A stretch of 6,416 nucleotides of DNA from RGIG2707 sp045600065 (GTDB lineage Bacteria > Bacillota > Clostridia > Peptostreptococcales > Anaerovoracaceae), in contig JAZRXE010000107.1 in NCBI GenBank assembly GCA_045600065.1, positions 1-6,416 of the forward strand. The letters run 5' to 3'. The notes beneath the pieces are model-generated. The model did not search any database, was not told where the DNA came from, and saw only the letters and a list, made by a program, of their open reading frames with translations. Within the stretch, counting starts at the first letter, position 1. Each line of letters opens with the position of its first letter. The translations under genes were made by a program, and so were the position numbers. Positions 1-6,302 of the stretch are shown piece after piece.

Positions 1-475
1 CGAATTCCTGCTCGGAGGTAGTGACTATGTTGACAAGCAGCTGGCGAGTACGCATTCCCTGCCTGAGCACGAGATAGCGCATAAGGCCTTTGTGGAATTT
101 TTTGTGGTAGTGTCCGTAGCCCTTTCCCAGGCAAAAATCCAGAGTCGCTGCCACAAGCCTGTTGTAATCCTCAGGCACTATCTGGCAGCGGGATGCGTCA
201 GTCACGGACATGAAGGATTTCCTCTTATGCATGCCCAATACCATGGGGCCGTCCTTTGTACCGTTGCCGAAGGTGAACTCCATCTTGTTGCGGTATCTGT
301 ATACCGAGGGGCAGCCCTCGATGCCGGAAAGCAGCCCGGGATCAAAGCCTGCGGCCTTAAGATATTCCCTTACCTGGGCTTCCTTAAGAGCCAGCTGCTG
401 AGCGTATTCTGTTCCCTGATAACGGCATCCGCCGCATTCTCCGGCGCAGGGGCAAAGTGGAAGATCAATATTCAT
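1..475 (-). CDS. TRAM-less RumA-family 23S rRNA (uracil-C5)-methyltransferase, N-terminal part
   Basis: The first 158 codons are present; the rest lies beyond the left edge. The family methylates C5 of uracils in RNA (U747 and/or U1939 of 23S rRNA for RlmC, RlmD and RlmCD) with S-adenosylmethionine. The start carries the iron-sulfur signature CPCAGECGGC: C8, C14 and C17 (C-x5-C-x2-C) with the fourth ligand C97 in DASRCQIVPE, consistent with an intact [4Fe-4S] site. YRNKMEFTFG and TRQLLVNIVT are also typical of the RumA family. There is no TRAM domain before the cluster, and none is possible: an in-frame TAG lies at 535-533 and no ATG, GTG or TTG occurs between it and 478. Two ATGs sit in tandem at 478 and 475; AAAGGA is five bases from the second and only two from the first, so I chose 475. 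The catalytic domain is not visible, so which uracil it modifies is open. Confidence 0.85.
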   Translation of the reverse strand, partial: MNIDLPLCPCAGECGGCRYQGTEYAQQLALKEAQVREYLKAAGFDPGLLSGIEGCPSVYRYRNKMEFTFGNGTKDGPMVLGMHKRKSFMSVTDASRCQIVPEDYNRLVAATLDFCLGKGYGHYHKKFHKGLMRYLVLRQGMRTRQLLVNIVTTSEQEF

Positions 476-1607
476 CATAATCCTTTTGTTTGCTGAAAAA
501 CTCGTGTTTGAACTCCGTAAACCTGTCCTCGTCTATGGACTGTCTCACCTGCTCCATAAGTCTTACAAGGTAATACAGATTGTGCTCGGAAAGCAGCATG
601 GATGACAGGATCTCATCCGACTTGTACAGGTGCCTCAGATAAGCCTTGCTGTAATTACGGCACACATAGCAGTCACATTCCGGATCCAGAGGGCTGAAAT
701 CCCTCTCGTATTTCGCGTTTTTAATGCTCACCTTGCCGTGAGAGGTAAAGGCAAGACCGTTTCTGGCTACCCTTGTGGGAAGCACACAGTCGAACATGTC
801 TATGCCCCTTGCAACGCCCTCCAGCAGGCAGTCGGGACTCCCAACGCCCATGAGATATCTGGCTTTGTCCTTCGGAAGCAGCGGAACGCAGCCCTCCATG
901 ATATCGTACATCAGAGGCTTGGGCTCACCTACGGAAAGACCGCCCAAGGCATAGCCCGGCAGATCTAGATCAACTATCTGTCTGGCGCTTTCGGCACGCA
1001 GATCGGGATAAACTCCGCCCTGCATTATGCCGAACAGTGACTGGGTCTCGATATTCTTGTGATGCTCCTTGCATCTTGCCAGCCATCTTGTGGTACGGTT
1101 CAGGGAGTTCCTGACATATTCCCTGTCCGCCGGATAAGGCGTGCATTCATCGAAGGCCATCATTATATCCGAGCCCAGAATATGCTGAACATCTATGCTC
1201 TTTTCCGGGGTGAACATATGGGAAGAGCCGTCGAGATAGGATCTGAAGGCTACACCCTCTTCTGTTATCTTGCGCAGCTTGCCCAGGCTGAATACCTGAA
1301 AGCCTCCGCTGTCTGTCAGCAGAGCCTCGTTCCATTTCATAAAGGGATGGACGCCTCCGGCTGCCTCGATCACATCGGTACCGGGTCTAAGGTACAGATG
1401 ATAGGTGTTGGAAAGAATAATATGCGCTCCCTCGTGACCCAGATCTGCCACATCTTCGATTTTCATGGCCTTGACCGTTGCCTGGGTTCCCACGGGCATG
1501 AATACCGGCGTCTGCACATCCGCGTGGGGAGTGTGCAGAATGCCCCTTCTTGCTCCGGAGCGGATGTCTTCCTTTAAAAGCTCATATGTTACTGCGTGTT
1601 TGATCAA
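465..1607 (-). CDS. tgt: Queuine/preQ1 tRNA-ribosyltransferase (tRNA-guanine transglycosylase)
   Basis: Tgt (380 residues from the TTG start) exchanges guanine 34 of GUN-anticodon tRNAs for preQ1 through a covalent tRNA intermediate. D99 in TDSGGFQVFS (98-107) is the general acid/base, and D273 in FDCVLPTR (272-279) is the nucleophile. The zinc site is complete: C311, C313, C316 and H342, with the usual spacing. C155 and V226 match residues linked to preQ1 preference in bacterial enzymes (eukaryotic ones differ there), so preQ1 is the likely substrate. I chose TTG at 1607 because GGGAG lies six bases upstream and the product then begins at the family's normal N-terminus (AVTYELLKED follows). 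The frame stays open upstream to an ATG at 1748, but that would add 47 unrelated residues overlapping the rhodanese gene. The 3' end overlaps the next gene by 11 bases. Confidence 0.97.
   Translation of the reverse strand: MIKHAVTYELLKEDIRSGARRGILHTPHADVQTPVFMPVGTQATVKAMKIEDVADLGHEGAHIILSNTYHLYLRPGTDVIEAAGGVHPFMKWNEALLTDSGGFQVFSLGKLRKITEEGVAFRSYLDGSSHMFTPEKSIDVQHILGSDIMMAFDECTPYPADREYVRNSLNRTTRWLARCKEHHKNIETQSLFGIMQGGVYPDLRAESARQIVDLDLPGYALGGLSVGEPKPLMYDIMEGCVPLLPKDKARYLMGVGSPDCLLEGVARGIDMFDCVLPTRVARNGLAFTSHGKVSIKNAKYERDFSPLDPECDCYVCRNYSKAYLRHLYKSDEILSSMLLSEHNLYYLVRLMEQVRQSIDEDRFTEFKHEFFSKQKDYDEY
481..486 (-). promoter_or_regulatory. Ribosome binding site of the methyltransferase gene
   Basis: AAAGGA inside the last codons of tgt. 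It lies five bases before the ATG at 475, the same spacing seen for ruvA, ruvB and the SpoIID gene, and two bases before the ATG at 478. It therefore favours the second of the tandem start codons and couples translation to the tgt stop. Confidence 0.6.
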
Positions 1608-1613
1608 TTCATA

Positions 1614-1618
1614 CTCCC
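1614..1618 (-). promoter_or_regulatory. Ribosome binding site fixing the TTG start of tgt
   Basis: GGGAG in the 20-base gap between the rhodanese stop and tgt. It stands six bases before TTG (1607-1605). An out-of-frame ATG at 1612-1610 lies only one base after it, too close for normal initiation, and would stop after two codons. Confidence 0.65.
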
Positions 1619-1627
1619 GGATAAATT

Positions 1628-2032
1628 TTATTTGCCTGCAGTGGTTTCGTAGGGCCAGTCGATTATGCCGCCGAATTCTCTGATATCTGTGTAGCCCATA
1701 TCTGCCAGGCTTTGAGCGGCTATCTTGCTTCTGCGGCCGCTGCGGCAATATACCAGAATGGTCTGGGATTTGTCCCCAAGCAGCTCCTCTGCCCTGGTAT
1801 AGGGCATGAGAATCGCCCCGGGAATGTGACCGGCATCGTATTCATCCTGTTCCCTGACATCAAGTATCACTATGTCCTCGCGGCTGTCCATTATGCTTTT
1901 TGCCTCTTCCTGGCTTATCTGAACATAGGATGCTGAGGTTTGCTGATTGTCGTTCATATTATCCTCCGTTGCAGGGCCTGAGCAGCCGCTAAAGATCAGC
2001 AGACAGACCGCAAACGCTATTATTTTCTTCAT
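1628..2032 (-). CDS. Lipoprotein with single rhodanese domain
   Basis: The protein has 134 residues. The N-terminus MKKIIAFAVCLLIFSGC is a lipoprotein signal peptide; C17 is the predicted lipidation site (FSGC lipobox, with Phe at -3 instead of the more usual Leu). A short Asn/Gln/Ser-rich linker (about 18-35) leads into one rhodanese domain (36-130). This shows LDVREQDEYDAGHIPGA (57-73), the active-site loop CRSGRRS (96-102) with nucleophile C96, and the closing FGGIIDWPYE (120-129). Rhodaneses carry sulfur as a cysteine persulfide, so a catalytically competent enzyme is expected, but anchored on the outer face of the membrane; its substrate is unknown. It sits between queA (gap 4) and tgt (gap 20). 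It has no clear Shine-Dalgarno sequence; the start is chosen because it opens directly into the signal peptide. Whether it takes part in queuosine synthesis cannot be told from the sequence, and its predicted location argues against direct contact with Tgt or QueA. Confidence 0.92.
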   Translation of the reverse strand: MKKIIAFAVCLLIFSGCSGPATEDNMNDNQQTSASYVQISQEEAKSIMDSREDIVILDVREQDEYDAGHIPGAILMPYTRAEELLGDKSQTILVYCRSGRRSKIAAQSLADMGYTDIREFGGIIDWPYETTAGK

Positions 2033-2036
2033 AAGC

Positions 2037-3068
2037 TTACAGAATTATCATTCCGTCTCCATAGGAGAAAAACCGGTATTTTTCCTTTACTGCCAGCTCG
2101 TATGCCCTGAGCATGTCTTCTCTTGTATACAGGGCGCTTACCAGCATCAGCAGGGTGGATTTGGGCAGATGGAAATTGGTTACCAGGCAGTCGAGTATCT
2201 TGAATCTGTAGCCCGGATAGATGAATATGCCGGTGCTGGAGGACCCGGCTTTTATGATGCCGTCGTCCCCGGCAGCGCTTTCCATGGTACGGCAGGCCGT
2301 GGTTCCTACTGATATGACCCTGCCTCCGGCTGCCTTGGTCTCGTTCATGATGCGTGCAGCCTCCTCGGACACGGTATACTCCTCGAAGTGCATATGATGT
2401 TCCTCCACCTTTTCAGCCTTGACGGGCCTGAAGGTACCAATGCCCACATGCAGGGTGACAAATGCCAGCCTGACCCCTTTTTCTTCGGCTTTTTTCATCA
2501 GCTCAGGGGTAAAGTGCAGTCCTGCGGTGGGGGCCGCAACAGAGCCCTCTTCTCTGGCGTAGACGGTCTGATACCTGTCCTTGTCCTCGGGGCGGGCTTC
2601 CCGCTCGATATAAGGTGGAAGAGGCATTGAGCCAAGCTCTTCAAGGACGCTCATAAAATCTCCGTCGCAGCTGAAGCGGGCTATTCTGGTGCCCCCTTCG
2701 GAATTTGACATGATCCGCGCCTTGAGCTTTCCGTCTCCGAAGACCACCACATCTCCGGGGCGCAGGCGCTTTCCCGGCCTTACCAGTGTCTCCCATTCAT
2801 TGTCTCCGGTCTTTTTGGAAAGCAGGAATTCCACATGTGCGCCGGTGCTTTCCTTTATGCCGTAAAGCCTGGCGGGTATGACCTTGGAATCGTTGAAAAC
2901 AAGGCAGTCTCCGGGATTGAGATAATCCACCAGATCCGAAAACCTCTTATGCTCGATCAGTCCTGTGTCTCTGTGTATGACCATGAGCCTTGAGCCGTCT
3001 CTGGTCAGGGAAGGCTCCTGAGCGATGAGCTCCAGAGGAAGCTCGTAATCGAAATCGCTTACATTCAT
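2037..3068 (-). CDS. queA: S-adenosylmethionine:tRNA ribosyltransferase-isomerase QueA
   Basis: QueA (343 residues, normal length) transfers and isomerises the ribosyl part of S-adenosylmethionine onto 7-aminomethyl-7-deazaguanine (preQ1) at tRNA position 34, giving epoxyqueuosine in the cytoplasm. Family signatures run the whole length: FDYELPLELIAQEP (6-19), RDGSRLMV (23-30), NDSKVIPARL (59-68), RPGKRLRPG (97-105), MPLPPYI (148-154), DRYQTVYA (164-171) and SVAAPTAGLHFT (176-187). After these come TLHVGIGTFRPV, VGTTACRTMES, TNFHLPKSTLLMLV and a C-terminal YRFFSYGD. The ATG lies six bases after the preceding stop. No Shine-Dalgarno sequence is apparent in the 20 bases before it, so translation may depend on ribosomes arriving from the upstream gene. 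The tRNA substrate is made by Tgt, encoded two genes downstream. No defect is visible. Confidence 0.98.
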   Translation of the reverse strand: MNVSDFDYELPLELIAQEPSLTRDGSRLMVIHRDTGLIEHKRFSDLVDYLNPGDCLVFNDSKVIPARLYGIKESTGAHVEFLLSKKTGDNEWETLVRPGKRLRPGDVVVFGDGKLKARIMSNSEGGTRIARFSCDGDFMSVLEELGSMPLPPYIEREARPEDKDRYQTVYAREEGSVAAPTAGLHFTPELMKKAEEKGVRLAFVTLHVGIGTFRPVKAEKVEEHHMHFEEYTVSEEAARIMNETKAAGGRVISVGTTACRTMESAAGDDGIIKAGSSSTGIFIYPGYRFKILDCLVTNFHLPKSTLLMLVSALYTREDMLRAYELAVKEKYRFFSYGDGMIIL

Positions 3069-3074
3069 TTTGTT

Positions 3075-4634
3075 CTAAAGCTGATAATAATCAGCCACCT
3101 CTATATCCGTATAGTAATAATTTAAAATCTCTTCGAAGTCATAGCCTGCCCTTGCCATATTGGATGCGCTGCTTTGAGGCATCCCCACTCCGTGGCCGCT
3201 GCCTATGCCTGTAAAATACAGCATTCCGCTGTCCGAGCCCTGATGGCTGAAGCTGTAACCCGTGCCCTGAGAGGGCTGAAGCTGCTCCGCGCCGCTGCCG
3301 TCGGTGATGTACAGCTCCTCTGCCTGAAGCTCTGCCATGGTGCCGTCTGCTGACATCACCCAGAGGCTTTGGACCTGTGCATTGCTATCTTCAGACAGAA
3401 GGTTCAAAGCACAGCTGCCTTCTTTGTCTATGCCGGGCTCAGGATCGGGCCCCATGGAAAAGAACTGACTCTTTATCACCGAGCTGCCGAAGACCAGCCT
3501 GAGATTTTCCCTGCTTATGGTATGCTCGCCCTTGCTGCTGTGCACCAGTATCTGATACACAGCGCCGTTATCGCAAAGCTCCGATACCTCCACGCTGCCG
3601 ATCTCGCCCACATCGTAGCCGGAGGCTGTCATTCTGGTGCGAAGGTCTGCAAAACTGATAGAGCTGTTCCATATATGTTCTTCTGTGAACTCGTCCTTTA
3701 CTGCCTTGAGATAGCCTATATCGCTTCCCCAGACATCGGCACAGTCCATGGTATATCCGCCGCTGTGGCTCGAATAGTAGCCGCAGGCTGCCTTGCCTTT
3801 ATAGCTGATCACAAGTCCGGCTGTTTCTTTGCAGGCCTGTGTGGTCTTGTCGCTTTCATAGGATATCCCTCTGTATACCTGACAGTCCGTGGTGCTGCAA
3901 AGGTCAAAGCCATAGGATCTGTGCTTGTTCAGATTGCATACCGCATAGCTTCTGGCTGTGACTGCCTGGGCCTTCAGCGCTTCCAGGGGATAACTGCTGC
4001 CCATCTCGTTGGGAAGAACGCCCCAAAGATAGTGCTCCAGAGTAACATAATTGATCACATATATAAGGCTGCCGCCATCCGGCTGCAGTATTATCCCGTC
4101 TCTGTAGCTTCCGCTGCCTGTGCTGACGATACGGCTGTCTTCGTCCTCCGCGGCACTGAGTATTACTGTATCAGGGCCTATGCCGCCGGCTATGAGGCTT
4201 CCGTTTTTATCTTTCAGGACTATCTCATCTGCACTGCGGGAAGCGTCAAGCTGGCTGATATCGGAAAGATCGGTCACTGTTCGGCTGCCGTCTGCCCCGG
4301 TCCTTATCAGCAGAAATCCGCTGTCGGATTTCAAGCTGAGACCTTCAACTGCACTGCCCGAATAGCGCAGGCCTATCTTTATCCAGCTTTCTGATTCATT
4401 AAAAGCATATTCGCCGTGCTCTGAGAGTGCTCCTGCAGATCCGATGCTGCCGGGATCGCTTTCCTCTGCAACGGCTGCATTTCCGGGATCCTCGTCTTCT
4501 GCCGGATGACTGTTTTCAGGTTCCTCGCCCTCGAGCTCGAAGGCAGGCTCAAAGCCTGAGCCTTCCGCAAATGCCGGAAGCACGGCGCACAGCAGCATGA
4601 CAGCTGTCAATAATATTGTCAGGATCTTCTTCAT
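3075..4634 (-). CDS. Secreted SpoIID/LytB-domain protein (putative peptidoglycan lytic transglycosylase)
   Basis: The protein has 519 residues. It starts with a Sec signal peptide (basic KK, hydrophobic core, AFA at 21-23, cleavage probably before E24), so it acts outside the membrane. An acidic Glu/Asp/Pro-rich linker (about 24-65) and a small domain starting at WIKIGLRY (84-91) follow. The SpoIID domain comes next: GVLPNEM (205-211), then ALKAQAVTARSYA (219-231). E210 matches the Glu reported as catalytic in SpoIID, which cleaves denuded glycan strands during engulfment. Further family marks are FDLCSTTDCQVYRG (243-256), SSHSGGYT (288-295), and GSGHGVGMPQ (478-487). C246 and C251 lie where clostridial SpoIID is reported to bind zinc; this match is tentative. 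Between about 393 and 471 an extra segment of roughly 80 residues splits the usual core, so it is much longer than B. subtilis SpoIID (about 340 residues). ATG is set by GAGG five bases upstream and overlaps the ruvB stop. It may be true SpoIID or a vegetative LytB-like paralogue; its position beside ruvB and queA favours a paralogue. Confidence 0.9.
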   Translation of the reverse strand: MKKILTILLTAVMLLCAVLPAFAEGSGFEPAFELEGEEPENSHPAEDEDPGNAAVAEESDPGSIGSAGALSEHGEYAFNESESWIKIGLRYSGSAVEGLSLKSDSGFLLIRTGADGSRTVTDLSDISQLDASRSADEIVLKDKNGSLIAGGIGPDTVILSAAEDEDSRIVSTGSGSYRDGIILQPDGGSLIYVINYVTLEHYLWGVLPNEMGSSYPLEALKAQAVTARSYAVCNLNKHRSYGFDLCSTTDCQVYRGISYESDKTTQACKETAGLVISYKGKAACGYYSSHSGGYTMDCADVWGSDIGYLKAVKDEFTEEHIWNSSISFADLRTRMTASGYDVGEIGSVEVSELCDNGAVYQILVHSSKGEHTISRENLRLVFGSSVIKSQFFSMGPDPEPGIDKEGSCALNLLSEDSNAQVQSLWVMSADGTMAELQAEELYITDGSGAEQLQPSQGTGYSFSHQGSDSGMLYFTGIGSGHGVGMPQSSASNMARAGYDFEEILNYYYTDIEVADYYQL

Positions 4635-5692
4635 ATCAGCCTCATCTGCTCTTCTTCATCGATGCGGGGAGCCTGGTCAGTGCTTGTCCTGTCGGGCACG
4701 GGCAGGCCCAGATGCAGGTATGCCGCATCGGTGACCATACGCCCTCTGGGAGTACGGCTCAAAAGGCCCTGACGCATCAGGAAGGGCTCATACATATCTT
4801 CGATGGTTATACGCTCCTCTCCGAGAGCTGCCGCAATGGTATCTATGCCCACCGGGCCGCCCCTGAAGCTGTTGATAATAAGCCGCAAGATCCTGCGGTC
4901 AAGCTCTTCGAGGCCTATCTCGTCTATTCCGAGGCTTTGCAGGGTCTGGTTTACAATATCTACATTTATGTTACCGTCGCCTATTACCATTGAATAATCG
5001 CGGACGCGTTTAAGCAATCTGTTGGCAATACGGGGAGTGCCCCTGGATCTTCCTGCCAGCAGCACAGTGGACTCCTCATCGATGTTCACATCCAGGATAC
5101 CTGCCGTCCTTGTGATGATATCCGAAAGCTCCTCAACGGTATACATTTCAAAATTGGCCTGTATGCCGAACCTGTCCCTTAACGGAGCCGACAGACTTCC
5201 CGATCTGGTGGTTGCCCCTATCAATGTAAACCTGGGCAAGGGAAGCCTTATGGTCTGAGCCATGGGGCCCTTGCCTGCGATTATGTCTATGGAAAAATCC
5301 TCCATGGCTGAATACAGAATCTCTTCTACAGAGCGGTTGAGTCTGTGGATCTCGTCTATAAACAGCACATCGCCTTCCTGAAGATTGCTGACTATGGCAG
5401 CCAGATCGGCCTGCCTTGTTATTGCCGGGCCGGAGGTGATCCTCAGCTCCACGCCCATTTCCCCGGCTATTATGCCCGCAAGAGTTGTCTTGCCAAGGCC
5501 CGGAGGACCGCTGAAAAGCACGTGATCCAGGGGTTCGCCCCTCATCTTGGCTGCTTCTATATATATTTTGAGCTGCCCTGTTACTCCGCTCTGGCCTATG
5601 TAATCCTCGAATCTTTTGGGCCTTATGGAGCGCTCCAGCCTGTCTTCATCGGGCATGAGCTCTGCAGCTGTAAGTCTTTCAACGGACGGCAT
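4631..5692 (-). CDS. ruvB: Holliday junction ATP-dependent DNA helicase RuvB
   Basis: RuvB (353 residues) is the hexameric AAA+ motor that pumps DNA through the RuvA-bound Holliday junction. In order: Walker A GPPGLGKTT (62-70), Walker B with DEIH (113-116), sensor 1 GATTR (159-163), LRDRFG (171-176) with the probable arginine finger R174, and sensor 2 in RGTPRIANRL (217-226). The C-terminal winged-helix DNA-binding domain carries YEPFLMRQGLLSRTPRGR (301-318). The last 20 or so residues are a variable, acidic tail (DEEEQ) and make the protein slightly longer than E. coli RuvB. The ATG is preceded by a near-perfect AGGAGGA five bases upstream, which overlaps the ruvA TAG stop. Its own TGA overlaps the next gene's start by four bases (ATGA). 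All catalytic motifs are intact. Confidence 0.98.
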   Translation of the reverse strand: MPSVERLTAAELMPDEDRLERSIRPKRFEDYIGQSGVTGQLKIYIEAAKMRGEPLDHVLFSGPPGLGKTTLAGIIAGEMGVELRITSGPAITRQADLAAIVSNLQEGDVLFIDEIHRLNRSVEEILYSAMEDFSIDIIAGKGPMAQTIRLPLPRFTLIGATTRSGSLSAPLRDRFGIQANFEMYTVEELSDIITRTAGILDVNIDEESTVLLAGRSRGTPRIANRLLKRVRDYSMVIGDGNINVDIVNQTLQSLGIDEIGLEELDRRILRLIINSFRGGPVGIDTIAAALGEERITIEDMYEPFLMRQGLLSRTPRGRMVTDAAYLHLGLPVPDRTSTDQAPRIDEEEQMRLI

Positions 5693-5697
5693 ACTGT

Positions 5698-5703
5698 CCT
5701 CCT
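5698..5703 (-). promoter_or_regulatory. Strong ribosome binding site of ruvB
   Basis: AGGAGG, the full anti-16S match, begins within the ruvA TAG stop codon (TAGGAGG) and is five bases from the ruvB ATG. It is the strongest Shine-Dalgarno sequence in the window and should let ruvB be translated independently as well as by ribosomes finishing ruvA. Confidence 0.75.
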
Positions 5704-6301
5704 ATCTGTTTCTGAGTGCGATTCTGATGTATTCCTGGGCGCTGAGACCCTCAGAAGCCCCTGCCAGTGCCGTAAGGGCTTCGGTGCGGCTGAAGCCCAG
5801 GGCCACAAGGCCCAGCACAGCCTGATCCTTTTCTGCATTTTCGGAAGCCTTGCTTTCTGTGGGGGAAGTGCTTCGGATATCCTCCAGTCCGCCCATCTTC
5901 TCCACTTTGTCTTTAAGCTCCATTATTACACGCTGGGCCGTCTTTTTGCCCACTCCGTTTGCCCTTGATACCGCATCCGCATCCTCAAAAACTATTGCAC
6001 GCTTAAGCTGGCCCGCAGGGAGAACCGATAGTATGGACATGGCCGCCTTTGGGCCTACCCCGTTCACACCCAGCAGCAGGCGGAAAAAAGCCAGATCGCC
6101 CTTGTCGGAAAAACCGTAAAGGCTTACATCGTCTTCCTTTACTATCATTGCAGTGTAAAGCGTGACCTCTTCTCCGCTGCCCGCGGCAAGAGCCGCCCTG
6201 CAGCCGTCGGCAACGTTTACCTCGTACCCCAGACCGCCGCATTCTATTACCAGCATGCCCGGCAGGGCTTCTTCAACTGTTCCTTTGATATAATGAAGCA
6301 T
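5702..6301 (-). CDS. ruvA: Holliday junction branch migration complex subunit RuvA
   Basis: RuvA (199 residues, normal family length) binds four-way DNA junctions as a tetramer and loads the RuvB motor for branch migration. Residues 1-63 form the OB-fold domain I. The acidic pin that keeps the junction strands apart is visible as K55-E56-D57 before LYGF. Two helix-hairpin-helix motifs follow: GVNGVGPKAA (78-87) and ANGVGKKTAQ (114-123). A low-complexity linker (about 135-155) leads to the C-terminal RuvB-binding domain III, seen in DQAVLGLVALGFSRTEAL. The ATG is preceded by AGGAG with five bases of spacing, located inside the ruvC end. The gap to ruvC is one base and the gap to ruvB is nine. 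No truncation or missing key residue is seen. Confidence 0.98.
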   Translation of the reverse strand: MLHYIKGTVEEALPGMLVIECGGLGYEVNVADGCRAALAAGSGEEVTLYTAMIVKEDDVSLYGFSDKGDLAFFRLLLGVNGVGPKAAMSILSVLPAGQLKRAIVFEDADAVSRANGVGKKTAQRVIMELKDKVEKMGGLEDIRSTSPTESKASENAEKDQAVLGLVALGFSRTEALTALAGASEGLSAQEYIRIALRNR

Positions 6302-6302
6302 G

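Noticed and set aside
92..496. 134-codon plus-strand open frame at the left end
   Set aside because: The minus strand here encodes the methyltransferase with a complete Fe-S cysteine pattern, so the plus-strand frame is a shadow.
1059..1577. 172-codon plus-strand open frame
   Set aside because: It lies entirely antisense to the conserved part of tgt and has no recognisable motif.
1608..1627. The largest intergenic gap, considered for a terminator or promoter
   Set aside because: It is only 20 bases, has no inverted repeat with a T-run, and is used by the tgt ribosome binding site.
1608..1748. N-terminal extension of tgt to an ATG at 1748
   Set aside because: It would overlap the rhodanese gene almost to its active-site codons and add 47 residues unlike any Tgt N-terminus (basic, Arg-rich). 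The TTG with GGGAG upstream explains the gene better.
3369..4394. 341-codon open frame on the plus strand opposite the SpoIID-like gene
   Set aside because: It is fully antisense to a gene with clear family motifs, has no recognisable domain, and its composition is that of a reverse-complement shadow.
5345..5968. 207-codon plus-strand open frame with Cys-rich segments
   Set aside because: It runs antisense across the ruvB-ruvA junction, both of which are certain genes; the Cys codons mirror codons of those genes.
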